Translations under genes and position numbers: made by a program
In this document: piece by piece, positions 1 through 6,942 of the stretch
How positions within the stretch are numbered: position 1 is the first letter of the stretch
How the letters are laid out: each line of letters starts with the position of its first letter
Assembly (NCBI GenBank): GCA_937888775.1
Contig: CALAQT010000312.1
Span: forward strand, 1-9,152
Direction: 5' to 3'
DNA length: 9,152 nt
Source of the DNA: an uncultured Actinomycetes bacterium
GTDB lineage: Bacteria > Actinomycetota > Thermoleophilia > Solirubrobacterales > Solirubrobacteraceae
Notes under the pieces: model-generated
What the model was told of the DNA's origin: nothing
The model's input: the letters and a program-made list of their open reading frames with translations, nothing else
The model's database searches: none

Positions 1-2112
1 CTCGTGCTCGCTCGAGCGCTGCTTGTGCGTGCAGAGCGCCGCGCCTGGCTGATGCTGGCGTTGGGCATCGGCTTCTTCGCCGCTGGCGACATCTACTACA
101 CGCTTGTCATCGAACCGATGAGCAACCCTCCGGCGCCGTCGCTGGCCGACGCGTTGTATCTGATGTTCTACGTCGGCGCCTACTCGATGATCGTGCTCCT
201 GGTGCGCGGCCACGTGCTTCGCTTTCACGCCAGCGTGTGGCTGGACGGGGCGACCGGAGCGCTCGCAACCGCCGCTCTCGGTGCGGCCCTCGTGCTCGAG
301 CCGGTCATGCGCACGACGCACGGGAGCCTGGCGTCGGTCGCGACCAACCTCGCCTATCCGCTCGCCGACCTGCTGCTGCTCGCGTTCGTCATCGGCGTCT
401 TTGCACTGGCCGGCTGGCGACCGGGGCGGACCTGGACCCTGATCGGCCTCGGTTTCGCGACGCTCGCGATCGCCGACAGCATCTACCTGTTCCGTGAAGC
501 GGAACACACATATACCGCCGGGAGCATTCTCGACGCGATGTGGCCCGCCGGCCTTGTCCTGCTGACCTTCGCCGCGTGGTCGCGCCCACGTGAGCGGGCT
601 GCCGTCCGCTTCGAGGGCTTGGCGATACTTGCCGTTCCATGCGCCTTTGCGCTGGTGGCGTTGTTCCTGCTGATCCGCTCGAACTACGTCCGTCTCGGCT
701 TGGTCTCCGAGTCGCTGGCGACGGCAGCCATGTTGGCCGCAGGCGCCCGCTTTGCGTTGACGTTCAACGAAGTGCGCAGGCTTTCGGAGATCCGCGACCG
801 GCAGGCGCGCACGGACGATCTGACGAGTCTCGCCAACCGGCGTCACTTCTACACGATGCTTGACGGGGCGGTCGAGGGATGCCGCTCACGGGGCGCAACC
901 TTCGCGCTGTTGATAATCGACCTCGACCGCTTCAAGGAATTCAACGAGACGCTGGGACACCACGCGGGCGACATGCTGCTGGCGCAGATCGGTCCGCGCC
1001 TGCAGAGTGTCGTGCGCGAGAACTCGATTGCGCGCCTCGGCGGCGACGAGTTCGGGCTGATAGTCCGAGACGCCGCCTCTGCCGAAACCGTCGCCGAGCG
1101 CATTCACGAGACGCTGCTGAAGCCATTCAAGGTCGAGGACCTGAGCATCGCCGTCCGCGCGAGCGTCGGCATCGCCGTCTATCCGCGTGACGCGGCGAGC
1201 CTCGACACGCTGCTTCAGCGAGCCGAAGTGGCGATGCATCAAGCCAAGCGAGCCCACTCGCGGCACGCGTTCTATATCGCCGGTAGCGACCCTGGCAGCC
1301 GAGAGCACCTGCAGCTGGCTGCAGAGCTACCCGACGCGATCGCCGAGCAACAACTGGAGGTCTACTACCAGCCCCAGGTCGACCTCGTGACCGGCAGCTG
1401 TCGTGGCGTGGAGGCGCTGGTGCGCTGGCGGCGCCCCGAGCACGGCCTGCTCGGCCCGGATCGCTTCATCGCCATGGCCGAGCAGACCGGGCTGATACCC
1501 GAGCTCACCGCCTCGGTGCTCGAACAGGCCCTCCGACAGCAGCAAACCTGGCTGAGGGCAGGTCACGACGTAACGCTTGCGGTCAACGTCTCGGCCACCA
1601 ACTTCATTGACGCGGGCTTCCTGCCGGGCCTACGTGATCAGCTGCACCGCTGGCGTACGCCGCCGCACATGCTGCGCCTGGAGATCACCGAGAGCGTCCT
1701 CGTCGCCGAGGGCCCCCGAGTGCGCGCGGCCATCGACTCGCTCGCCGAGCTTTGCGTCGGCCTCTCCCTCGATGACTTCGGCACAGGCTTCTCGGCGCTC
1801 TCCTATCTCAGAGATCTCCCGGTGATGGAGATCAAGATCGATCGCTCGTTCATCGAGGCGATGACCACCGACAAGGACACGGCGACGATCGTCGCTTCGA
1901 TCATCGCGCTGGCGAGCAATCTTGGAATGGACCTGGTCGCCGAGGGGGTCGAGCGACTCGAGCAACTCGAGCTCCTCCGGACGTTCGACTGCCCCGTCGT
2001 TCAGGGCTACTACTTCAGCCGTCCGCTACCGGCGGACTCTTTGAAAGAGTTCCTCGACGCCGGGCTTGACGCACGTAACCCGACTCACCTGCAAACGGCC
2101 CTGCGCGATTAG
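1..2112 (+). CDS. Membrane-anchored GGDEF-EAL cyclic-di-GMP synthase/phosphodiesterase (5' end outside window)
   Basis: Residues are numbered from the GTG at 4; the frame is open to base 1 and the first visible helix looks internal, so the true start lies upstream. Residues 1-250 hold several hydrophobic segments forming a multi-pass membrane sensor region. A GGDEF domain follows (about 262-425, from ARTDDLTSLANRRHF) with an intact GGDEF at 346-350, then an EAL domain (about 435-690). EAL hallmarks are all visible: EAL 470-472, N528, E560 in EITE, DDFGTGF from 590, K611, E647 in VAEGVE, Q667 in QGYYF. Both c-di-GMP synthesis and hydrolysis therefore look chemically possible. The inhibitory RxxD site before GGDEF is not recognisable (VRENSIARL, one residue short). 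The ligand of the membrane region is unknown. It probably acts at the inner face of the cytoplasmic membrane and adjusts c-di-GMP level. No neighbour hints at its output. Confidence 0.95.
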   Translation, partial: LVLARALLVRAERRAWLMLALGIGFFAAGDIYYTLVIEPMSNPPAPSLADALYLMFYVGAYSMIVLLVRGHVLRFHASVWLDGATGALATAALGAALVLEPVMRTTHGSLASVATNLAYPLADLLLLAFVIGVFALAGWRPGRTWTLIGLGFATLAIADSIYLFREAEHTYTAGSILDAMWPAGLVLLTFAAWSRPRERAAVRFEGLAILAVPCAFALVALFLLIRSNYVRLGLVSESLATAAMLAAGARFALTFNEVRRLSEIRDRQARTDDLTSLANRRHFYTMLDGAVEGCRSRGATFALLIIDLDRFKEFNETLGHHAGDMLLAQIGPRLQSVVRENSIARLGGDEFGLIVRDAASAETVAERIHETLLKPFKVEDLSIAVRASVGIAVYPRDAASLDTLLQRAEVAMHQAKRAHSRHAFYIAGSDPGSREHLQLAAELPDAIAEQQLEVYYQPQVDLVTGSCRGVEALVRWRRPEHGLLGPDRFIAMAEQTGLIPELTASVLEQALRQQQTWLRAGHDVTLAVNVSATNFIDAGFLPGLRDQLHRWRTPPHMLRLEITESVLVAEGPRVRAAIDSLAELCVGLSLDDFGTGFSALSYLRDLPVMEIKIDRSFIEAMTTDKDTATIVASIIALASNLGMDLVAEGVERLEQLELLRTFDCPVVQGYYFSRPLPADSLKEFLDAGLDARNPTHLQTALRD

Positions 2113-2440
2113 CTCGGGCGTTGCGCTCGGGTGCAGCTCAGACGACGCAGGCTGCGGAGCCAGTCGGCCCCCCCAAATTGTCCACTTGCCGATGCCGCGA
2201 GGGCGCAACCAACACGGCACCACAGGGCACGTCTACGACCACACTCGGCCTGTGACGGGCAAGGGCCGGTGTCGGTGCGCTCTGGTGAGGTCGCGGGTCG
2301 GGCGGCGCGAATTTCTGATTAGGGGTCGGCGGCCAGTGTTGAAGGGTCCGGGGTTCGAGTACCTGGGTCGGCTTTCTGGCGGCGGTGCAAATCGACTGGC
2401 GCCGAACGCTGCGAAGGCTCACTGGCCGGCCAGGGGCGCG
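2113..2440. other. Intergenic stretch without a convincing gene
   Basis: These 328 bases separate the GGDEF-EAL gene from the HEPN-like gene. An open frame running through from 2066 overlaps the end of the upstream gene, and its translation before 2441 is Arg/Pro/Gly-rich without domain character, so I do not call it coding. The stretch holds a T-arm-like motif (2341-2374) and a perfect 12-bp palindrome CTGGCCGGCCAG (2422-2433) just before the next start codon. I see no T-tract terminator. Confidence 0.5.
2341..2374 (+). repeat. T-arm-like dispersed motif, copy 1
   Basis: The segment begins GAAGGGTCCGGGGTTCG and continues AGTACCTGGGTCGGC. It resembles the variable loop and T-arm of a tRNA (GGGTTCGA), but the expected G53-C61 closing pair is broken and no acceptor, D or anticodon arm can be placed around it. 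The first 17 bases recur at 5380 with one extra G. I treat it as a tRNA-derived or tRNA-like repeat scar, not a tRNA gene. Confidence 0.35.
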
Positions 2441-2854
2441 ATGACCGGGCGCACAAGAACCTGCGAGGAGGCGCTCATCGCGGGGCGACTGCGTAGGGCC
2501 GAGCAGTTCCTCGAGGCCGCCGAGATGATCCGTGAGCTCGCCGATGATGAGCACGAGCTGGGCGACGCCTACGTGACCCTGTGGGTCCATGCTGGTATCG
2601 CCGCTGCCGACGTGATCTGCTGCGTCGCTCTCGGCGTACATGCGCTTGGCGAGGATCACAACGAGGGGCTCTCGCTGCTTGGCAGGGTTCGCCCTCAAGG
2701 GGCTGAGCTTGCGAAGGTTTTGGCTGCGCTGCTCGGAATGAAGACGCGCGCCGGTTACAGTGCCCTCCCGGTGACGGTCGAGAACCGAAAGCGCGCAACG
2801 CGCCAGACCGAGCGGCTCGTTCGCGCGGCGCGGGATCGGCGCACCCAGCCGTAG
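2441..2854 (+). CDS. Small HEPN-like helical protein, function unknown
   Basis: A 137-residue, nearly all-helical soluble protein. The ATG at 2441 is preceded by AGGGG four bases upstream, and recognisable protein character starts there. Visible pattern: an N-terminal helix rich in Glu/Ala (LRRAEQFLEAAEMI), a central hydrophobic helix with WVHAGIAAADVICCVALG, then GEDHNEGLSLL, a KTRAGYS turn and a C-terminal helix with many Arg (VENRKRATRQTERLVRAARD). This arrangement is like HEPN-type proteins of Actinobacteria, which are often nucleotide- or RNA-related or partners of nucleotidyltransferases; that link is my recollection of the fold pattern, not a proven match. The classical R-x4-6-H motif of ribonuclease HEPN toxins is not clear. 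No partner nucleotidyltransferase lies beside it. It ends 93 bases before the dehydrogenase and may or may not share its transcript. Confidence 0.7.
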   Translation: MTGRTRTCEEALIAGRLRRAEQFLEAAEMIRELADDEHELGDAYVTLWVHAGIAAADVICCVALGVHALGEDHNEGLSLLGRVRPQGAELAKVLAALLGMKTRAGYSALPVTVENRKRATRQTERLVRAARDRRTQP

Positions 2855-2933
2855 AACTCTGGCGGACACCTTCAACCTTCCCCATAATGTGGTCCTCGAA
2901 TCTTCCCGAGCTTCTACCTGCCCCGCGAACACC

Positions 2934-2939
2934 AGGAGG
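2934..2939 (+). promoter_or_regulatory. Shine-Dalgarno AGGAGG of the dehydrogenase
   Basis: A perfect AGGAGG sits eight bases before the ATG at 2948 and fixes that start. A CATAAT box at 2883-2888 upstream could be a -10 element, but I find no matching -35. Confidence 0.8.
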
Positions 2940-2947
2940 CGCACGCG

Positions 2948-4114
2948 ATGAAGGCCGTCGGCTGCTTGGAAGCAAAGCTCGAGGTCATCGACCTTCCCTC
3001 GCCGCGTCCCGCCAGGGGCCAGGTGCTGATCGATGTGCTGCGCTGTGGCATCTGCGGCTCTGACCTACACGCGCGCCACCACTGCGATGAGCTCGCGGGC
3101 GTGATGGTGGAGACGGGCTACGACGGCTTCATGCGATCCGACCAGCAGATCGTCTTCGGTCACGAGTTCTGCGGGGAGGTCGTCGCATACGGTCCTGGCT
3201 GCCGCCGCACAGTCCCCGCGGGGACGCCCGTCGTGGCGATGCCGCTGCTGCGAGGCGGAGGCCAGGTGCACGCCACCGGGCTCTCCCCGTCCGCCCCCGG
3301 CGCATACGCCGAGCAGCTCCTCGTCGAGGAGTCTCTGATGCTGCCTGTGCCGAACGGCCTGGCACCAGAGATGGGGGCGCTCACCGAGCCGATGGCCGTG
3401 GGCCTGCACGCCGTGCGCCGAGGCGAGGTCAAGAAGGGGACGGTGGCCATCGTGATCGGCTGCGGGCCGATCGGCCTCGCCGTCATCTCCGCGCTGAAGG
3501 CTCGGGGCGTCCGAACCGTCATCGCCAGCGACTTCTCGCCGGGCCGCCGAGCGCTCGCGGGCGCCTGTGGCGCGGACGTCGTCGTGGACCCCGCCGAGGG
3601 CTCGCCCTACGCATCCTGCAAGGATCACAAGCACCTGCTCACGGTGCCCGACGCGGCTGAGCTCGCGGTCGGCACGATGGAGAAACTGCAGCGCTCGCCG
3701 GTCGGCTGGCACCACATCTGGCGAGCCGCTGAGGCGCTGGGTATCAAACCGAAGAGCCCCGTCATCTTCGAGTGCGTGGGCGTCCCCGGCGTCATCGACG
3801 AGATCATCACGGGCGCGCCCCTGTTCTCACGCGTGGTCGTCGTCGGCGTGTGCATGGGGGACGACAGGATCCGCCCGTCGATGGCCATCAACAAGGAGAT
3901 CGAACTCCGCTTCGTCATCGCCTACACTCCGCTCGACTTCCGCGACACCCTCCACATGCTCGCCGAGGGGAAGCTGAACGCGAAGCCGCTCGTAACAGGC
4001 GTGGTGGGCTTGGAGGGAGTGGACGCTGCCTTCGACGCGCTCGCCGATCCCGAGGCGCACGCGAAGATCCTGATCGACCCCAAGAGCGCGGCCGCTGAGC
4101 CCGCGCGCAGCTAG
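2948..4114 (+). CDS. Zinc-dependent medium-chain alcohol dehydrogenase, NAD-type
   Basis: A 388-residue cytosolic oxidoreductase of the medium-chain dehydrogenase (MDR) superfamily, expected to interconvert an alcohol and a carbonyl with NAD(H). Catalytic zinc ligands are visible: C36 in CGICGSD, H72-E73 in GHE, and E147 in the TEP motif, as in sorbitol- or butanediol-dehydrogenase-like members. The Rossmann motif GCGPIG is at 171-176, and D195 at the end of the next strand predicts NAD rather than NADP preference. The four-cysteine structural zinc loop is absent; its place (AMPLLRGGG onwards) has no cysteines. A roughly 45-residue insertion rich in His/Trp (around 210-255, including WHHIWRAAEALG) interrupts the cofactor domain. 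The start is fixed by AGGAGG eight bases upstream. Substrate cannot be told from sequence, and neighbours give no pathway. Confidence 0.92.
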   Translation: MKAVGCLEAKLEVIDLPSPRPARGQVLIDVLRCGICGSDLHARHHCDELAGVMVETGYDGFMRSDQQIVFGHEFCGEVVAYGPGCRRTVPAGTPVVAMPLLRGGGQVHATGLSPSAPGAYAEQLLVEESLMLPVPNGLAPEMGALTEPMAVGLHAVRRGEVKKGTVAIVIGCGPIGLAVISALKARGVRTVIASDFSPGRRALAGACGADVVVDPAEGSPYASCKDHKHLLTVPDAAELAVGTMEKLQRSPVGWHHIWRAAEALGIKPKSPVIFECVGVPGVIDEIITGAPLFSRVVVVGVCMGDDRIRPSMAINKEIELRFVIAYTPLDFRDTLHMLAEGKLNAKPLVTGVVGLEGVDAAFDALADPEAHAKILIDPKSAAAEPARS

Positions 4115-4192
4115 CACGGCAGCCACACCATCACGCTCCGAGCACCCGGAGGCATCTAGGTTCACGATCGCCATCTCTCGACGCTTGGGCTC

Positions 4193-4315
4193 TCAGTTGA
4201 GCGACGCCGCAACCGGCTTGCCGCCCTGCGTCCAGTAGAGCGTGCTGCTGCCGCCCAGCGCGAGCGAGTGCGGGTCCATGTCGGCCCGAGCCCGAGCAGG
4301 CCCTGCACCGCAACG
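4193..4315 (-). pseudogene. Decayed C-terminus of a secreted repeat-type protein
   Basis: On the minus strand a 40-codon open stretch ends in TGA at 4193-4195. Its last 28 residues, from MDPHSLALGGSSTLYWTQGG to KPVAASLN, look like the end of the WD40/propeller-like secreted proteins common in Solirubrobacterales (that family resemblance is from memory). An in-frame TGA at 4316-4318 closes it upstream, while an adjacent frame contains plausible preceding text (RRDVAVQGLLGLGP), consistent with a frameshift at about 4280. No start or ribosome site belongs to it, so it is a gene remnant. It lies convergent to the dehydrogenase. Confidence 0.5.
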
Positions 4316-4476
4316 TCACGACGATCCCGGACCGCGGCGCGCGCGGTCGTGCTCGCACGCTCCGGTTGAGCGGAGCTGCCTCCTCGCTTGACTGGCGAGG
4401 CCCGCACGCCATAGCCTGCCTCTCAGCCGTTATCTGTGGTGGGAACGAATGAGGTGCTGCCGCTCGCCGGCAGGCC

Positions 4477-4484
4477 AGGGGAGG
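4477..4484 (+). promoter_or_regulatory. Shine-Dalgarno AGGGGAGG of the secreted protein
   Basis: AGGGGAGG lies nine bases before the ATG at 4494. It selects this start over an in-frame ATG at 4449, which has no ribosome site and would add 15 Arg/Gln/Gly-rich residues in front of the signal peptide. Confidence 0.75.
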
Positions 4485-4493
4485 CAGGCAGTC

Positions 4494-5318
4494 ATGAGAC
4501 TCGCAACAGCACTCGCGCGCGCGCAGCGGGGCAGGGACGCGCGATTCGCGCTGCCCGTCCTCTCCCTCGCCCTGGTACTCCTCGCGCTCGCTGCGCCGCT
4601 GTCTGCGTTCGCGCTGCCGACCGTCATCGCGAAGGGCAGGGCCGTGAAGATCCGAGGCTTCCCGAACACCGGCAACATCCTCGGCGCGGGCGCTGCGGTG
4701 CAGGCCGAAGTGCGGATCTCGGGCACCGAATACGGCGGCTACCCGCCGCCGCTGATCGGGATCACCGTGGACCTTCCCAAGGGCGTGAAGATCGACACCC
4801 ACGACTTCCCCACGTGTCCCCCCGAGTTCATCCTCGAACAGCGCGAACCGAGCAAGTGCCCGAAGGGCTCCTCGGCGGGACCGACCGGCCATGCCTACGG
4901 CGTCGTCTCCTTCGGCACCCAGCGTGTCGATGAGACAGCCGAAATCCTCTCCTTCCTAGCCCCGGGCGGCGGCCTTGAGTTCCTCGTCGTGGGCCACAGC
5001 CCAGTCGCGCTCGAAGTCCCGGGCAGCTCACGCCTGGTGCCACACGGTCCCCCGGGATTCGGCCCGCAGTTCACCGGCCCCGTCCCGCTCGTCGAAACCG
5101 TGCCCGGCGCCCCCGACGCCTCGGTCGAACGAATCGAAATCACGCTCGGGACCGCGATCCGCAAGCACGGCAAGACCTACTACTACGGCAGGGTGCCGCA
5201 AAGCTGCCCCAAGGGTGGCTTCCGCGTGCGCTCCGAACTCACGTTCGGCGAACCGGGCGACCTCTCGCGGCCCGAGACCGTCGTCGTGCCCTTCAGGGCC
5301 CCCTGTCCGAAGAAGTAG
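4494..5318 (+). CDS. Secreted or surface protein with four cysteines, unknown function
   Basis: A 274-residue protein with a classical Sec signal peptide: basic n-region (RAQRGRDAR), hydrophobic core (about 20-35, LPVLSLALVLLALAA) and a likely cleavage after A40 (LSAFA then LPTV). The mature part is rich in Gly, Pro and beta-strand-like segments and has exactly four cysteines, at C108 (TCPPEF), C122 (KCPKG), C238 (SCPKG) and C271 (PCPKK). The repeated C-P-K-G context suggests two disulfides in an extracellular beta-sandwich, and phrases such as VDLPKGVKIDTHDFPTC recur in Solirubrobacterales secreted proteins. No catalytic motif, LPXTG or transmembrane anchor is visible, so it is probably released or loosely wall-associated. 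It stands alone between the decayed minus-strand fragments. Confidence 0.88.
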   Translation: MRLATALARAQRGRDARFALPVLSLALVLLALAAPLSAFALPTVIAKGRAVKIRGFPNTGNILGAGAAVQAEVRISGTEYGGYPPPLIGITVDLPKGVKIDTHDFPTCPPEFILEQREPSKCPKGSSAGPTGHAYGVVSFGTQRVDETAEILSFLAPGGGLEFLVVGHSPVALEVPGSSRLVPHGPPGFGPQFTGPVPLVETVPGAPDASVERIEITLGTAIRKHGKTYYYGRVPQSCPKGGFRVRSELTFGEPGDLSRPETVVVPFRAPCPKK

Positions 5319-5544
5319 GCGTGGCTGGGCGGCCGCCCGAAGGCTCTACGAGAACTACTGGAATCGTGGAACTCGTAATGAAGGGGTCCGGGGTTCGTGG
5401 CGCTCCTGCAATCACGACAAAGCAGGCGTCCACGGGGGCCCGGCTGAGACGACTGCTTGTCGTCGCGCGCTAGTGAGCGTGGACGCTGCTCAGACGGCCG
5501 CTCAGTCACCGAAGCAGTCGTCACCGGACACCGGCACCTGACCG
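5319..5544. other. Non-coding stretch with inverted repeats
   Basis: I find no gene here. It contains a 12-bp palindrome GGGCGGCCGCCC (5327-5338) right after the secreted-protein stop, the second T-arm-like motif copy (5380-5397), and nested inverted repeats: outer arms GCGTCCAC (5426-5433) and GTGGACGC (5479-5486) around an inner hairpin GACGAC-TGCTT-GTCGTC (5448-5464). No T-tract follows any of them. The hairpins could end transcription or be part of the debris. Confidence 0.4.
5380..5397 (+). repeat. T-arm-like dispersed motif, copy 2
   Basis: GAAGGGGTCCGGGGTTCG matches copy 1 at 2341 except for one inserted G. It is preceded by ACTCGTAAT, which resembles a Thr-tRNA anticodon loop, and followed by GGCGCTCC, which resembles an acceptor strand, but the 3' side of the T-arm is missing and no 5' half is present. 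It is therefore a scar or tRNA-like repeat, not a working tRNA. Confidence 0.35.
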
Positions 5545-5804
5545 CTACTCCGTGAGGCCAGCCGCCCGCAACGCCTCGTCCATCGCGTCAGGTACTCGCG
5601 GCCTCGCGCGATCTTGCCTTCGCTGATCGTCCACACGACTGGCACCCGAATCTCGGTCGGTCCGCCACTCGCCCGCGCAGTCCCACCCATCAAACGACAC
5701 CCGACCGACGGGCGGCCCCAATAGAGGCGGACGGGGTCTGAGGGCAAGTACTCGAACCCGCCGTGGCGTGGCAGCGAATCCGCGAACTCCACGCAGTGCT
5801 GGCA
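5545..5804 (-). pseudogene. Frameshifted SnoaL-like (NTF2-fold) C-terminal fragment
   Basis: Minus-strand text from VEFADSLPRHGG (about 5792) through TEIRVPVVWTISEGKIARGR (near 5610-5670) to REYLTR is typical of SnoaL-like small proteins, which end in a strand pair of the type 'DGKI-REY'. At about 5581-5590 the frame changes by one base, and the family's final helix, MDEALRAAGLTE followed by TAG at 5545-5547, continues in the neighbouring frame. The middle is about 40 residues shorter than expected, and a TGA at 5805-5807 blocks the frame upstream, so the N-terminal third is absent. It is a remnant with at least one frameshift and an internal loss. Confidence 0.6.
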
Positions 5805-5815
5805 TCATTCGACCG

Positions 5816-6601
5816 ATGAGACTCGGCCACCGCGGCGTGCGCCGCGCCCTGGGGGCGCCGTTTCACGGCCCGCACTACCGGGCTGCGCTTGGGATGGTGC
5901 GTCGCTACCCGTTGCGCGACCTGCCCGGCAATGCTCGCCGATACCTAACCGCGGGAGGAGACTACCCCTACGTCTGCCGCTTGCGCACCCCGACCGGTCC
6001 GGTCGCGCCGACGCTCTACTCCAGCCACGACATGCTCACGGTCAACGAGGTGTTCTGTCGCGAGGACTACCGCTGTCCGCGGGACGTGCGTGTCGTCGTC
6101 GACGCTGGCGCGAACATCGGGATCAGCGCGCTGTACTTCCTCACTCGCAACCCCGCGGCGCGCGTATATGCGTTCGAGCCGGACCCGCGCAACGCCGCAC
6201 GCCTACGAGGCAACCTCGCCGCATACGCTGATCGCTTCCGGCTGGAGTCGGTCGCACTCGACACCAGCGACGGGATCGCCAGCTTCGCGAGCGATCCCTC
6301 CGGCCGCTACGGCACGCTCGGCGACACCAGCGAACTGTGGTGGGAGCCAACGTTCATCGAGGTGCGCGTACGATCGATCAATGCCGCGCTGACAGAGATC
6401 CTCGAGCGCGAGTCGCAGATCGATGTCCTGAAGATCGACACCGAGGGTCTTGAGGAGAAGCTCGTCGGCGCGCTCGCCGACGAGCTTCTGCCACATATCC
6501 GGCTTATCGTCTACGAGACAGATGGCCCAGCACCGTTCCACACTCACCGCTTCAAGCATTCCTACGCATGCGAGACCAACCGGCTCGAAGCGCGCAGTTA
6601 G
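5816..6601 (+). CDS. FkbM-family SAM-dependent methyltransferase
   Basis: A 261-residue protein of the FkbM methyltransferase family, which O-methylates sugars or other hydroxyls of glycans and secondary metabolites. Visible motifs: SAM-binding VDAGANIGIS (D96 to about 104), FEPD at 120-123 for the ribose contact, and the FkbM hallmark KIDTEG at 206-211 followed by E/K-rich EEKLVGAL. The C-terminus ends VYETDGPAPFHTHRF and HSYACETNR, which is a normal end for the family, so it looks full-length. I chose ATG 5816; a GTG at 5768 would add 16 residues that overlap the decayed SnoaL fragment on the other strand. No clear Shine-Dalgarno precedes 5816, so leaderless translation is possible. It has no glycosyltransferase or biosynthetic neighbours and sits alone between two SnoaL remnants, which suggests acquisition or rearrangement. 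The acceptor substrate is unknown. Confidence 0.9.
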   Translation: MRLGHRGVRRALGAPFHGPHYRAALGMVRRYPLRDLPGNARRYLTAGGDYPYVCRLRTPTGPVAPTLYSSHDMLTVNEVFCREDYRCPRDVRVVVDAGANIGISALYFLTRNPAARVYAFEPDPRNAARLRGNLAAYADRFRLESVALDTSDGIASFASDPSGRYGTLGDTSELWWEPTFIEVRVRSINAALTEILERESQIDVLKIDTEGLEEKLVGALADELLPHIRLIVYETDGPAPFHTHRFKHSYACETNRLEARS

Positions 6602-6640
6602 CCGGAACGGTTCGGTTCTGTCGCGGCGACCCGGAGCGTG

Positions 6641-6811
6641 CTAACCGCCGGACCGGCATGGCCTCCTGTAGCCCAGGCGACATACTCCCTCGATGTCCTC
6701 GTCGAACCTGGCTATGAACTCGATCTCAGGGTCCGCCCACTCGACCGCAGTGAAGTCACCTCGGCCCCATGCTGCGTAGATCGAGCGCACGAGGTCCAGG
6801 TTTTCCGACAT
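6641..6811 (-). pseudogene. Truncated SnoaL-like N-terminal fragment
   Basis: A 56-codon minus-strand frame runs from ATG 6811 to TAG 6641. Its first 34 residues, [20 protein letters not shown] then [14 protein letters not shown], are a textbook SnoaL-like N-terminus (first helix, then the 'DPEIEF' strand) as found in many copies in Thermoleophilia. After that the text turns into unrelated Arg/Gly residues and stops, whereas the family is usually about 120-140 residues long. No strong ribosome site is visible. It is a 3'-truncated remnant whose end lies 40 bases from the FkbM gene stop. Confidence 0.6.
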
Positions 6812-6942
6812 CGCCTACGCCCGTTCCTGCGCGAGGCGTGCACGCTCGGCACCCGTCCATCGGCGGGCCCGAGGCGAGGCGCGCGAAGCACCGTTCGTAC
6901 CGGGCCGAGTCAGGCGTGAGCCGCGCGCCGCGATGCTTTCGG

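Noticed and set aside
2066..2440. Upstream open extension of the HEPN-like frame, overlapping the GGDEF-EAL gene end
   Set aside because: Arg/Pro/Gly-rich text without domain character; the ribosome site and protein-like sequence begin at 2441.
3065..3715. 216-codon open frame antisense to the dehydrogenase
   Set aside because: Shadow of a clear MDR gene; no motif or ribosome site.
4131..4892. 253-codon open frame on the minus strand
   Set aside because: It runs antisense through the well-supported secreted protein gene and has low-complexity Arg/Ala/Gly content, as expected from GC-rich shadow frames. The protein-like tail in this area is in a different frame.
5360..5415. A tRNA-Thr gene
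   Set aside because: Only parts of a 3' half can be imagined; the D-arm, 5' acceptor strand and 3' side of the T-arm are missing.
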